Origin: a virus
Strand: one strand, 5' to 3'
DNA: 58,532 nt
IMG/VR virus record: IMGVR_UViG_3300028920_000078
Span: 1-58,532 of that record
Below the pieces are notes generated by a model. It was not told where the DNA came from. It worked only from the letters and a program-made list of their open reading frames with translations, and did not search any database. The translations under genes and the position numbers were made by a program. Below are positions 47,289 to 56,971 of this stretch, piece after piece. Position 1 is the stretch's first letter; the number at the start of each line of letters is the position of its first letter.

Positions 47289-50200
47289 AATACACACTTG
47301 GATTCCCAAAAATAATAGGGTTCATAATACATATTTGTATCACTACAATTTGTATAATTATTCTTTAACCATATTCCACCACAATATGATTTTTGACCGG
47401 AAGAACAATTATTCAAAATTTTCTGTCTTGTTGTATTTAGTATTATGACACTTTCAAATCCAGAAGTATTGCTAGCCATTTCTACCATACATGAATCCGT
47501 ATTATTTGAACTTAAATATAAATCAAAGTTTTCTATGTTTGTAAATCCGGTTATATTCAATACAGGATATGTTGAATCTTGTCCAAAAGGCTCCACATTC
47601 TTGCTATTATTTGTTCTCGGAACAAAATAAATATCATCAAAGAAATCATATTGTGGTACAATATCATAGCTATAATTGGAATATCTAACAAAAAGATATT
47701 GCCATGTATTATTAGTGCTGACGTTATAGTCTACATCACCATAAAAGTTAGAATATATATTGCTTATTTCAATTTTATTACAATCATCACAGGATATACC
47801 AATGCTGTCAGTATTGTCTATTATATCAATTCTGCTGGAAGTATAATTTTGGTGAGTCAAATTATATGTCAAATTTATTAGGCGTATTTCAACAATTCCA
47901 GAAGTTACAGATTTTATTCCGGTAGATAATACAAACCAATTATCTGTACTACTTTCAATCTCACTTTGAACTTCACTTCTCATGGTTGAATTTCCTATCT
48001 CTATTTCACTATTCAGCACACCTGAAGTCTCGTACTCATAGTCTCCATTAAATCCAACATCTATACTAACATTTTCAGGATATGTCAAATTAACCTTTAC
48101 AGTAATATTGGTATAATCCGTACTAATATAATTGTAATTACAATTATTCAACATTATCCAGGCAAAATTTATCACTCTATATTTTAACCAAGTATTATCT
48201 ATAATATTACTAAATCCTGAATCTATATAAGCTGTAGTTTGACCATTTCCTAGACTACTATCTAAATCATACCAGGAAAAGGTAGTATAATTATATACCT
48301 GGAAAGCTTTTTTGGGAGATTCTAGACCGCAATCTCCACCATACCAATTATACAGAGTTCCATTCCATAAAAATGTGATATTTGATAATGTATCGGGATC
48401 TTCTGAGATTTGAAATCTATATTCCTGTGCGGAACCACCATAGACTGAATGACTACAACCATAATATTGGTTTCCATATTTCCATTGTGTTAGAGCGTTC
48501 ACATTGTCTTCGTACCATAATTTTTCGTATGCCTCATCGGTGAATACTCCGTCAGATGGATTACCACAATTTCCAGATCCTTCTGCATATTTATCTCCCG
48601 TCTGAGAAGTAGCATCCAAAAAATCCTCGCTATATGTATAATTATTAGCATAACTATATCCACTAATAGTCATATTATATTGTTCACAGGTGGTATTTGC
48701 AGGTAGTGTTATATCAAATGAATGAATTCCAGCAGATATAAATGTTAGATTAAATATTTTGTCTCCATCATCAGTTGTATTCACATAAAATTTATTTTGC
48801 TTTAATTTACCCGGAAAATGTAAATCATATTGTCCGTCTTCATCTTTATCTATTGTTATATTTTCCGGATATCCTGACACATCCCATCCATAAATATCAA
48901 AAGAGGTATTCAAATGCTCTTTCTTATCACCAATATATAGACTTGAATCAGTTGTTAAGTTTATAGATAATGAGCCATTATATTCATTACTTTTAGCGAA
49001 AGTATTAAAGTTATATGTCACATTATCCTGAGAGCAATTCATGCTTTCATATCCTGTTAAATTAATTCCAATACATACATATCCATTGGAAATTCCTGTT
49101 AGATATGCCACAGAACCATATTCATAATATGCACTTCCATTGGTTCCGTTCAAACACATAAATTCAGTATTATAAGATTGAGGAAGATAATCTATATTTT
49201 TAGATGATATTGTATATGTAGAATCACATATACCATCCCCATCACAATCTTGACAAATCTGTGAAAATCCATTTCCACTAGAATCATTTATCCACATATT
49301 TCCTTTTTCACTATTATTCCAATAATTTGAATATTCTGTACCTTCAAACCACACAGGTTGTCCAGTATAATTCACATAATTATTATAAAATGTATTATTA
49401 TAAGCATTAGAATATCGAATAGCATACGATAAATTGGTAATTATCGTATTATTCCAATATCTATTATCATGACTTTGGGTAATTATTGCATATTCTTGCC
49501 AATTAAAAGTACAGTTTGATACATTTACATTGGTATTAACTGTCGCCCATACTCCCCAATAATAATCAAAAGTGCTATCTTGCACAATAACATTATTTCC
49601 TCCTGATACATATACTCCTATATCTGTCACATTAATATACACATTTTCAATATTTACATCTGATCCAGAAAATGCCCAAATACCATTATACCAATGAGAT
49701 ATTCCATCACAATTTTTTATTGTTATATTATCACCTTGAGTAATAAAAGCCTTTGTACTTCCTCTTATTCCATCAATCTGATGACCATCACAATCAAAAA
49801 TAACATTACTAGCACTTATAGTAAAGCATACAGAAGAATCATTATTCAAAATATCAGTAGTTAAATTATATCTACCAGATTCATCTATATCTTGACATTT
49901 GGAAACTTGTATTTCTTCAGAAGTACCAACTGTCACATTTTCTCCAAGAAGTCTGTAGCTCATTTCTTGAACCCAAGACTGATTTTTGGCTTCCGAAAAA
50001 TGATAAAGTTCATCTATATAAACGCTGGTTGCTCTAACTCCTGAATCATAATATCCATTTACAGTATTTATTGATCCTCTATTACTACTACCATATTCTC
50101 CACCTGTAGAATTATATTGATAAATTGTTATTGTATCTGTTCCATCCCATACCCAAGTTGCCACAAACCAAGTATTATTATTTGCATCTATATTTGTGGT

Positions 50201-51826
50201 TTTCCAGTCGTTATAATATCCTCCCCATTCCAGTTCACTATTTGCTTTGTCAGGCTTTATTCCACAAAAGAAGGCTGTATCATGAAAATTATTTCCTTGT
50301 ATATTTAAGTCTCCATTTCCTCCCGAACCATTCATATAAACCAGTCCCATTATTGTTCTAGGATTATTGCCTATTATTCTTCCTCCAGAAGTAACCTCAT
50401 AAACTTGGCTTGGACTACCATGAAAATCACTATTTCCATTACCGTGCAAAAAACCGTCCAATTTTCCAGAAGAATTTATTTGTATTGCACCAGGATTATT
50501 TTCAAAATTATTCAAAAGAGTATCATTAAACGAATTATTTATATAATTAAAGTGATGTACTATTACCGCATTCTCGTCTGTCCACATATTTTGGGGATTT
50601 CTTCCTGTTATGGAAGACGCATTTTCATAATTCTTAACTGCTGTTCCGTTTGCTATCTCCACGTCTCCAGAACAATCTTCGCTATCACAATACACATATA
50701 AAGTTTCAGAACCAGTAGCATTTTGTATCCAGAAAATATCATCTCTATTAGGTATTGGAATAGGGAAAAGATTAACATATGCATATTCTGTATTTATTTT
50801 AAATCTATAATAAGATATATTCCACCAATCGTATTCCTTAAATTCGTACCCATACAATACCGGAATATGTTCTATATTTCTTTGTCCTGTCATAACCTTT
50901 AGTTTACCATAAACTCTTGCTAGTCTACACTCACCCGGCTTTGTTTCAGGTATGTCTTGACTCCAGTAGATGTTCTCATATGTTATATTCTTCTTTTCGT
51001 AGACGGGCTCCCATCTGGAAAGGTTGAGGCAAGTCTCGTTCTTTTCTGTTTCATAACATTTGATATCCTTTATCCATTTTCTCCCTTTATACACATTAAC
51101 TTCTTTTATAGCCTGCTCTTTATATTGATATTCAATTTTCCAGTCATCAACATAATCAGATCCCGAAGAAAAATAAGTGTTAAATCCTTTTTGTTCACTA
51201 CTTATAGTTTTATCTGTTGGATTACAATCCCAATATTGTGTCCAAGCATAATCAAGACCTATTTCTCTAGGTAATTCTTTTTCTTTCGGTTGTACTATTC
51301 TGAAATAATCTTCTTTATCATGTTGTCCTAAGACATATGGACAATTTGGAAAAAATTTCAGCTCCAAATCTTCCCATGGTTGTTTTCCTTCTATCTTATA
51401 AAATAAAGTGTAAATATTTCCTTCTCTAAATGCATAAGAATATTTGGCGGTAGCTCCATATTTGCACCAATAACAACCACACCATGAGCCGGTACAATTT
51501 TCTGGTAATTCTCTAACATTATGTATTTCTCCTTGTTCATCAAAATAAGGTTCTCCCCAATTCCTATAGATAGTTATATTTAATCCATACTTATTCTCGA
51601 ACCAAGATTCATTAGAATAATAAGCCCAATCTTGTAAGGTCTTAAAAGTAATATTAATCCAGCATACGTCATCTGTGCAAGTTACATCTGTATTTTCACT
51701 AAGTATCTGTATATATCCTAATTGTGAAAGAAAGAAAGGGAGAGCAAATATTATAGCCGCAACGGGAATAGATCCCGCTACCACATACTTCTTTGTTCTA
51801 TCAAAATTTATACGTTTTAATCCCAT
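47279..51826 (-). CDS. Giant multi-domain adhesin/tail spike (LamG and beta-helix)
   Basis: 1515 residues. A signal/anchor helix at about 16-37 is followed by a Cys-containing module (to ~350), a DUF2341/LamG-like domain (about 355-665: RDDIFWIQNATG, AVIVHHFNY, AKNQSWVQEMSYRLL), a NosD-type right-handed beta helix (about 675-870: repeated N-I-x-I-x-x-C, YGNGIW-like turns) ending CDGDGICDSTYTI, and then Cys-rich beta domains. Dozens of N-x-S/T sequons point to glycosylation outside the cell. Such repeats are common in archaeal surface proteins, so this is the probable receptor-binding spike. Gene order supports a tail location. Confidence 0.7.
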   Translation of the reverse strand: MGLKRINFDRTKKYVVAGSIPVAAIIFALPFFLSQLGYIQILSENTDVTCTDDVCWINITFKTLQDWAYYSNESWFENKYGLNITIYRNWGEPYFDEQGEIHNVRELPENCTGSWCGCYWCKYGATAKYSYAFREGNIYTLFYKIEGKQPWEDLELKFFPNCPYVLGQHDKEDYFRIVQPKEKELPREIGLDYAWTQYWDCNPTDKTISSEQKGFNTYFSSGSDYVDDWKIEYQYKEQAIKEVNVYKGRKWIKDIKCYETEKNETCLNLSRWEPVYEKKNITYENIYWSQDIPETKPGECRLARVYGKLKVMTGQRNIEHIPVLYGYEFKEYDWWNISYYRFKINTEYAYVNLFPIPIPNRDDIFWIQNATGSETLYVYCDSEDCSGDVEIANGTAVKNYENASSITGRNPQNMWTDENAVIVHHFNYINNSFNDTLLNNFENNPGAIQINSSGKLDGFLHGNGNSDFHGSPSQVYEVTSGGRIIGNNPRTIMGLVYMNGSGGNGDLNIQGNNFHDTAFFCGIKPDKANSELEWGGYYNDWKTTNIDANNNTWFVATWVWDGTDTITIYQYNSTGGEYGSSNRGSINTVNGYYDSGVRATSVYIDELYHFSEAKNQSWVQEMSYRLLGENVTVGTSEEIQVSKCQDIDESGRYNLTTDILNNDSSVCFTISASNVIFDCDGHQIDGIRGSTKAFITQGDNITIKNCDGISHWYNGIWAFSGSDVNIENVYINVTDIGVYVSGGNNVIVQDSTFDYYWGVWATVNTNVNVSNCTFNWQEYAIITQSHDNRYWNNTIITNLSYAIRYSNAYNNTFYNNYVNYTGQPVWFEGTEYSNYWNNSEKGNMWINDSSGNGFSQICQDCDGDGICDSTYTISSKNIDYLPQSYNTEFMCLNGTNGSAYYEYGSVAYLTGISNGYVCIGINLTGYESMNCSQDNVTYNFNTFAKSNEYNGSLSINLTTDSSLYIGDKKEHLNTSFDIYGWDVSGYPENITIDKDEDGQYDLHFPGKLKQNKFYVNTTDDGDKIFNLTFISAGIHSFDITLPANTTCEQYNMTISGYSYANNYTYSEDFLDATSQTGDKYAEGSGNCGNPSDGVFTDEAYEKLWYEDNVNALTQWKYGNQYYGCSHSVYGGSAQEYRFQISEDPDTLSNITFLWNGTLYNWYGGDCGLESPKKAFQVYNYTTFSWYDLDSSLGNGQTTAYIDSGFSNIIDNTWLKYRVINFAWIMLNNCNYNYISTDYTNITVKVNLTYPENVSIDVGFNGDYEYETSGVLNSEIEIGNSTMRSEVQSEIESSTDNWFVLSTGIKSVTSGIVEIRLINLTYNLTHQNYTSSRIDIIDNTDSIGISCDDCNKIEISNIYSNFYGDVDYNVSTNNTWQYLFVRYSNYSYDIVPQYDFFDDIYFVPRTNNSKNVEPFGQDSTYPVLNITGFTNIENFDLYLSSNNTDSCMVEMASNTSGFESVIILNTTRQKILNNCSSGQKSYCGGIWLKNNYTNCSDTNMYYEPYYFWESKCVLCQ

Positions 51827-52033
51827 CTAATAACCTCTATCCACTAATTGTTTAACTCTGCCTCTAAATTTAGGACTTTCTGTATCTATTTCTAAAACAA
51901 AATCTTCGCCTGTATATTTCCACATTTGAACATGATTTACATATATCAAGAAAGCGTGCCATCCCTCATTATCCGATGAAATAATACTAGCCTTTCTTCT
52001 TGCATCTTCAATACTCATTCTTGTTCTAAACAT
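51827..52033 (-). CDS. Small tail-associated protein
   Basis: 68 residues between the spike and the tail-tip genes. Helix, then a beta hairpin (FLIYVNHVQMWKYTGEDFVL). It ends one base before the spike start. Not recognised; small tail assembly proteins are common at this spot. Confidence 0.45.
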   Translation of the reverse strand: MFRTRMSIEDARRKASIISSDNEGWHAFLIYVNHVQMWKYTGEDFVLEIDTESPKFRGRVKQLVDRGY

Positions 52034-52038
52034 AGCAA

Positions 52039-52380
52039 TTACTGGTCGTATTCATATCCTCTAATTGAGAAATTATAGTGGTTGGGCTGTCCACCAACAG
52101 TAGGTATAATAACAGCAGATACAATCATGGTGAAATTATTAGTTCCATCATTATATGTTTGTGTTTCTCCTTCGTATCCTTCCAGAGTCGCTTTATCTGT
52201 ATCTTTACTAGCACCTTTTAATATACCTCTTATTTCAACTGTATTACTACTTTTTCCTACAGTTTGAAACACATCACCTTGTCTTCCTGGTATTGGTATT
52301 CTAATAACCCTTGATGCTTGGTGAACATCAACATAATCACAATAAAGAGTTACAGAACCGAGAGTAACTGTAGTTATCAT
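52039..52380 (-). CDS. Distal tail/baseplate wedge-like protein
   Basis: 113 residues, beta-rich. The stretch IPIPGRQGDVFQTVG followed by RGILKG resembles the start of DNA circulation/distal tail proteins that join the tube to the hub. ATGA overlap with the tape measure end places it just after the tape measure in expression order, where distal tail proteins belong. Confidence 0.55.
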   Translation of the reverse strand: MITTVTLGSVTLYCDYVDVHQASRVIRIPIPGRQGDVFQTVGKSSNTVEIRGILKGASKDTDKATLEGYEGETQTYNDGTNNFTMIVSAVIIPTVGGQPNHYNFSIRGYEYDQ

Positions 52381-54572
52381 GACATCGACCTCGCCCTACT
52401 TGCTACCGCTTGTCTTTGTATTTGTTCAAATATCATTCTAGCATCCATATTAGGTGATACTGTAAATGCACCTTGACTGAAATTATAATTATAAGTATTA
52501 GAAGCATTCACTTCTCTAGATGACATTACCGATTCTCCTTCATGAAGCTTATATAAACCAGTTTTTGGTATATAACCTCCTGATGCTCTTCCTGGCGGCA
52601 TATCTATAAGAGATTCTAAACCCTCTTTTGATAATGTCTGTATTCCTTCCCAATTAATATTTATGAATTCTAGTTGGCCTTTAACTTTCTCCAGTTTTTC
52701 TGATAAAATATCGAGAGGTTCTTTCATTTCTTCAATTGCTTCCTTATTATCTTTCATAGCCTCATTTTCTTCCCACATTTTTTCTGTTAAACTAGTTATT
52801 CTACCTTCGAGAATTCCTTTCGCTTCTTCTAGAGCATAAGTTCTTCCGTCTAATTCTATGGTAGTAACAATCTGTCTTTGTAATTCTTCTATCTCCTTCT
52901 TCAACTTTTCAGTCAACTTGCTTTCCTCATCAGCTAATTTAATCTTTTCTCTTTTAGCCAAATCATGTTGTCTTACATATTCCTGATATTGACGAGGTTC
53001 TACTCTTTCAAACATTTTTGCTCTGGTACTCTCTACCTTCTCTTCTGCTTTCTCCAAATCTCGCCTAACATCTTGCAACAAATCTTCTGTCGGCATAAAT
53101 TTTTGAGGATCTAAAACTTTCATTTTGCTTTCTAAATCTCTAACAATATCTGCTTGACTACTCATTACGTCATTTACTAAAGATAATTGATTTCTCAAAT
53201 CATGAAGTTCTCTACTCCATTGTTTTGTTTGTTTTTGAATCTTCTCATTCTCATCCATATATGTTGTCATGGCTTTCTGTGTATCTAACATTTGGTCTTC
53301 TATATTTTTCTGAGCCGAAACATAATCTTCCGCAAGCTTACTATTTGCTATTGTTTCTTGTTGCAAATCAGCAAAATCCTCAATTAACCATTGAATTTGT
53401 TTATCATATGCTGTTGTTTCTCCCTCGGTATATTGCATTATCTTTGCCCAATTAGTCATATAAACAATTCCTTTCTCTGTTTCATTATTCATTCCCGTTG
53501 TGGCAGTCTTTAGTGTTTCTAATAATGCTTCTCTGGTTTTCATATTTCTATCTATTTGAGGCCAATCTTTCTGTTCTCTAATTATGGTTAATCCAAATAA
53601 TCCTTGCTTTGCAGTAGCCTTCTCTAATTCATTACCATATTTCTCTACCGCCGCAGCAGTTTGTGCCATATCTCTAGCTCCAGAAATAAGAGTAGTCATA
53701 AAGTCATATGCTCCCTTAACTAGTTGTGCATCGGAAATATTTTCAACTAACTTCTTCCATTCAGCATTAAGTCCAGCAATAGAACCTTTCGCTGTATCTG
53801 CCTGTTGAGCATACAATCCTGTAAATTTGGCAGTTTGTTCAATTATTTCATTATAAAGAGCTTGGTGTATCTGAGCCTCTGATAGAAGATCTGCCGCCAC
53901 ACCTAATTCATCGGAAGCCTTTCTTCTCAGTCTATTTAAGTTTGTAGTGACACCGATATTGTCAAGAATATTAGCCGTTAACTGCTTATAACCTCTAGCC
54001 AGTAGAGGAAGCTGTTCATCTGCTTGATATCCCATAGCAGCAGAACCATCTTTGACTGCTTGAACAAATTTCTTTATTTGTTCAGTATCTAATTCTGTTG
54101 AAAGCAATCTCAATACACCTGGTGCTAGAGAAGCCTTAGTCATAAATGCATCTGTCTCAGAACTCATTATTTCCATAACAGAAGCATAACTTCTTCCTGT
54201 AGAACGGGCAGTAGATTCTAAAGCCAACATAGAAGCTTCTAGTTCCACATTTCCCATTATTAACTCATTTATTGCACTTGTCACTGTGGTTATAACTCCA
54301 TTCATTGCTTGCCATGCCACGCTCATGACAAAACCTGTCTTGACTAAATTAGTAAAACTTCCTATTGTACCATCAACATTCTTGGATAACGTAGTAACTC
54401 TCCTGCTGGTGGAGGCTGCAGATTTTTCAACATTAGAAAGAGAACTAGAGGCGGTATTGGCAGACTTTCCCATTCTAGCCATTCTAGATTCTATGGTACT
54501 AAGTTGTTTTTCCACATTCTGGAATCCTTGCATCATTAGTTCCAGTATTGCTCTACTTTTTGCATCAGTCAT
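52377..54572 (-). CDS. Tape measure protein
   Basis: 731 residues. Long helical protein with a hydrophobic segment (FTNLVKTGFVMSVAWQAMNG, about 72-91), then coiled-coil stretches in the second half (SLVNDVMSSQADIVRDLESK and more), and a short Gly-rich C-terminus (PPGRASGGYIP) typical for tape measures. It sits directly after the frameshifted chaperone gene. Its length would fix a tail of roughly 100 nm if the usual 0.15 nm per residue holds. The start codon overlaps the frameshift product's stop (ATGA). Confidence 0.82.
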   Translation of the reverse strand: MTDAKSRAILELMMQGFQNVEKQLSTIESRMARMGKSANTASSSLSNVEKSAASTSRRVTTLSKNVDGTIGSFTNLVKTGFVMSVAWQAMNGVITTVTSAINELIMGNVELEASMLALESTARSTGRSYASVMEIMSSETDAFMTKASLAPGVLRLLSTELDTEQIKKFVQAVKDGSAAMGYQADEQLPLLARGYKQLTANILDNIGVTTNLNRLRRKASDELGVAADLLSEAQIHQALYNEIIEQTAKFTGLYAQQADTAKGSIAGLNAEWKKLVENISDAQLVKGAYDFMTTLISGARDMAQTAAAVEKYGNELEKATAKQGLFGLTIIREQKDWPQIDRNMKTREALLETLKTATTGMNNETEKGIVYMTNWAKIMQYTEGETTAYDKQIQWLIEDFADLQQETIANSKLAEDYVSAQKNIEDQMLDTQKAMTTYMDENEKIQKQTKQWSRELHDLRNQLSLVNDVMSSQADIVRDLESKMKVLDPQKFMPTEDLLQDVRRDLEKAEEKVESTRAKMFERVEPRQYQEYVRQHDLAKREKIKLADEESKLTEKLKKEIEELQRQIVTTIELDGRTYALEEAKGILEGRITSLTEKMWEENEAMKDNKEAIEEMKEPLDILSEKLEKVKGQLEFININWEGIQTLSKEGLESLIDMPPGRASGGYIPKTGLYKLHEGESVMSSREVNASNTYNYNFSQGAFTVSPNMDARMIFEQIQRQAVASRARSMS

Positions 54573-55188
54573 GCTCCTTCTCCTTTGTAAACCTTAAATC
54601 CATCCAATACCTGTTTTATTTCTTTGTATGTCAGTTGCCCCATATTAAAATAATTGTAACCTGAATAATGTAGGAACCACTCGACTCCTAATTCACCACT
54701 TACTCTTTTTGCTTCTTTGAAAAGTTTATCCGTTATTTCTATTTGTTCACATTTTTTTTTAAGTCTTGTTCTTGCTTTTCAATAGGTTTTTTATCTTTTC
54801 CTTCTATATCCACACCAGAGATTTTGTATATTACAGTCACAAAAAGATCCCAAGCTTTATAAAATTTGGGTAATCCATCTTTACCCTTGTATCTTATTGT
54901 TTTTACTGCATCACTAAGCAATTCCTCTGACGTAAATAGAGGTTTATCTGTTTTCGGATTTAATATATATTCTGCGGCAAATTCTGCCATTATCCTATCA
55001 TGCTTCTTTTGGTCGTTCTGTTTCATGGCTCTTCCTGCTTCATTAAAAACTCGCAATATCTTTCCTCTTGGAGCAGGCTTTACTAGAAGAACTCTTCCGC
55101 CCAATTCTGGACAAGGATATTCTATTGGCAATAATTGCCCTTTTTCATCTCTTTCATGAAGTAAAAAGTTTTTCTCCAAATAACCCAT
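54569..55188 (-). CDS. Tail assembly chaperone, -1 frameshift product (gpG-T type)
   Basis: Reading on the minus strand, the 0-frame gene ends with CTTAAAAAAAAATGTG and a stop at 54739-54741. A slip of one base back on the nine-A run continues ...KKKCEQIEITDKLFKE... for about 57 codons, ending WFLHYSGYNYFNMGQLTYK... at a TGA that overlaps the tape measure ATG. This position and design match gpG/gpGT-type tail chaperones of phages, where a fraction of ribosomes makes the long form. Confidence 0.72.
54739..55188 (-). CDS. Tail assembly chaperone, short form (gpG type)
   Basis: 149 residues. An N-terminal conserved part (YPCPELGGRVLLVKPAPRGK, with AGRAMKQNDQKKHDRIMAEF) and a helical middle, ending in a Lys-rich tail around the slippery run. 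A GGAGGTGTAATT-type ribosome site sits within a leader hairpin (55198-55232). Located after the tail tube genes and before the tape measure, as in other tailed viruses. Confidence 0.75.
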   Translation of the reverse strand: MGYLEKNFLLHERDEKGQLLPIEYPCPELGGRVLLVKPAPRGKILRVFNEAGRAMKQNDQKKHDRIMAEFAAEYILNPKTDKPLFTSEELLSDAVKTIRYKGKDGLPKFYKAWDLFVTVIYKISGVDIEGKDKKPIEKQEQDLKKNVNK

Positions 55189-55197
55189 CTAATTACA

Positions 55198-55232
55198 CCT
55201 CCTATTAGGTCTAAGACCCCCAATTAGGTCTA
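55198..55232 (-). promoter_or_regulatory. Leader hairpin of the tail chaperone gene
   Basis: On the minus strand AGACC pairs with GGTCT around TAATTGGG, and CCTAATAGG contains part of the GGAGG ribosome site. The organisation is the same as at 2875-2908. Confidence 0.4.
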
Positions 55233-55244
55233 TCATTAAATCAC

Positions 55245-55625
55245 TTATGACCAATTTATGCCCTGGAATGTTATAGATTCCATGAGAACCTCTGTTCCCG
55301 GAGCAATTCTCATATTCCTATCTCCTGCTTTACAATCGCTTATAGTTATCGAACCCCCGCCCGTAACTGTTATAGCAATATCGAACTCATTGTCATTGTC
55401 TACAAGATTTTGGAATAAATCATTTGTGGTCCATCGTCTATTAATTGTTCCTTCTGCTGTTTTCATACCTGTTGCGTGCATTGACACATTAGTGCCTACA
55501 GGATCAAATTTCGCTCTCTGCTTTCCTAGTGTAACATTCGCTTCACCAAGTGTTCCACTTGCTCCTGTAATCGTTGTACCACTAACTGTCAAGCTGGCAA
55601 CGGTTCCCGTTAATGTTGATGCCAT
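55245..55625 (-). CDS. Tail tube protein, copy 1
   Basis: 126 residues, paralog of the gene upstream (55646-56062): the same LTGTVA, GASGTLGEA..TLGKQR.KFDPVGTNVSMH, GMKT.EG, TVTGGGS and AGDRN.R.APGTEV patterns. The beta-rich composition and location just before the chaperone fit a major tail tube protein. GGAGGTAATTAT precedes the ATG. The tandem copy may build a mixed or specialised tube end. Confidence 0.7.
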   Translation of the reverse strand: MASTLTGTVASLTVSGTTITGASGTLGEANVTLGKQRAKFDPVGTNVSMHATGMKTAEGTINRRWTTNDLFQNLVDNDNEFDIAITVTGGGSITISDCKAGDRNMRIAPGTEVLMESITFQGINWS

Positions 55626-55645
55626 ATAATTACCTCCTTTTCAAA

Positions 55646-56062
55646 TTAGGACATTTGTCCCCAATCTAATCCAGTGAATGCTAGTGTTTCATTCATAACC
55701 TCTGTACCTGGTGCTACTCTAATATTTCTATCTCCAGCTATACATCCACTAACAGTAGCTGTTCCCCCTCCAGTCACATTTATTGTCACAGAGAACTCGT
55801 CATCACTATCAGCCAATTGCTGAATTAACTGTGCACTTCCAGATGAAACCTCGTTAGCACTTGCTACCCATCTTTTCGTTATATTACCTTCTACAGTCTT
55901 CATACCAGTTGTATGCATAGAAACATTTGTTCCAACCGGATCAAACTTTCCTCTTTGTTTTCCTAGTGTTATTGTAGCTTCGCCCAATTCACCACTGGAT
56001 CCTGTTATTGTAATTCCGCTAACTTGAACTGCCGCCACTGTTCCTGTTAATACTGAACCCAT
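55646..56062 (-). CDS. Tail tube protein, copy 2
   Basis: 138 residues, 12 longer than copy 1 because of an insertion (ANEVSSGSAQL, about residues 68-78). Overall very similar to its neighbour over the whole length. It overlaps the end of the methyltransferase gene by 44 bases and uses AATGGAGGTAG as ribosome site. A GGAC-AAAT-GTCC hairpin covers its end, which may limit read-through into copy 1. Confidence 0.7.
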   Translation of the reverse strand: MGSVLTGTVAAVQVSGITITGSSGELGEATITLGKQRGKFDPVGTNVSMHTTGMKTVEGNITKRWVASANEVSSGSAQLIQQLADSDDEFSVTINVTGGGTATVSGCIAGDRNIRVAPGTEVMNETLAFTGLDWGQMS

Positions 56063-56714
56063 TCTTATCTACCTCCATTCTTGATTTGGAAGAAGTATTC
56101 TTCCTTATAAATACTTTATATATTTCTGATTTCCCGTTAAATTTTTCAAATTCATATATCTTCTTTATGTCGTGTCTTTCATTTGGAATCTGGCTAAAAA
56201 ATCGCTTAAAATTTTCTACGTTTAAGACTACCTGCTCGGTAGATTGCTTTAAATTTTTGTGCGATTTTGAAAGTATTTTACGTGGTTCTGTCTCGCATTT
56301 TACTCCCTGCTCAAATATCAAAACGACTTTTCTAGCTATCCTCAGACATTCTTGAATTAATTTTACAGGAAAGCCTATATCTTGTATTACATACAACCCA
56401 TAAACTAAATCAAATTCATCATTTTTGAAAGATGTATTCAATGCATTACCAAATTCTACAGGCTCTCCTCTTCCTCTAGCCAATTCTATGGCCTCTTTAT
56501 TTATATCTATTCCTTTTATTTTGAGAGAATTACTATTCCCCATATTATTCCACATTCTTTTTAGAAGCTTAATGACTATTCCCGATCCTGCTCCTATTTC
56601 TAGAATGTTAGGACATTCTTTATTTGTCCTAGCATCATCTATTTCTTCCATTATCGCTTCTAATTCTTTACTTGCTCTATTATTGAAATAATCTTCTCTT
56701 TCTGTATAATACAT
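56019..56714 (-). CDS. Class I SAM-dependent methyltransferase
   Basis: 231 residues. Motif I LEIGAGSG (38-45), an acidic post-I strand IKGIDINKEAIELA (about 66-79), and FDLVYGLYVIQDI (about 101-113) as the usual strand four. The target is unknown: no nucleic-acid specificity motif (NPPY/DPPY) is seen, so DNA N6/N4 methylation is unlikely. It is inserted between connector and tail tube genes, which is unusual. The last ~20 residues are Ser-rich. Confidence 0.65.
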   Translation of the reverse strand: MYYTEREDYFNNRASKELEAIMEEIDDARTNKECPNILEIGAGSGIVIKLLKRMWNNMGNSNSLKIKGIDINKEAIELARGRGEPVEFGNALNTSFKNDEFDLVYGLYVIQDIGFPVKLIQECLRIARKVVLIFEQGVKCETEPRKILSKSHKNLKQSTEQVVLNVENFKRFFSQIPNERHDIKKIYEFEKFNGKSEIYKVFIRKNTSSKSRMEVDKNGFSINRNSGGSSS

Positions 56715-56715
56715 A

Positions 56716-56961
56716 CTATAATACTCCTAATATCTTTTTCTTCTTCTTTCTAGCAGATTTAACAACTTTCTTCTCTATCTGCTTCTCTTCTTTTGGCTTA
56801 ACCACTTCTTTTATAATTCCATCTAAACTGGAATCTGCGGCAACTATATTGTTTCCATCAGTCACTATCTTTCCACTTATACCGATAAAGGTATCATTTG
56901 GATATCCTGATGATGTTACCACTTCTTTTATTTTATTCATTTGCTCGTCTGTCACTCTCAT
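56716..56961 (-). CDS. Small virion-associated protein
   Basis: 81 residues, with AGGAGGTGTATT upstream. A beta-rich N-terminal domain (about 20-45) and a Lys-rich basic tail (KKVVKSARKKKKK). Stop codon is two bases from the methyltransferase start. Might touch DNA at the head-tail joint; not recognised. Confidence 0.45.
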   Translation of the reverse strand: MRVTDEQMNKIKEVVTSSGYPNDTFIGISGKIVTDGNNIVAADSSLDGIIKEVVKPKEEKQIEKKVVKSARKKKKKILGVL

Positions 56962-56971
56962 AATACACCTC

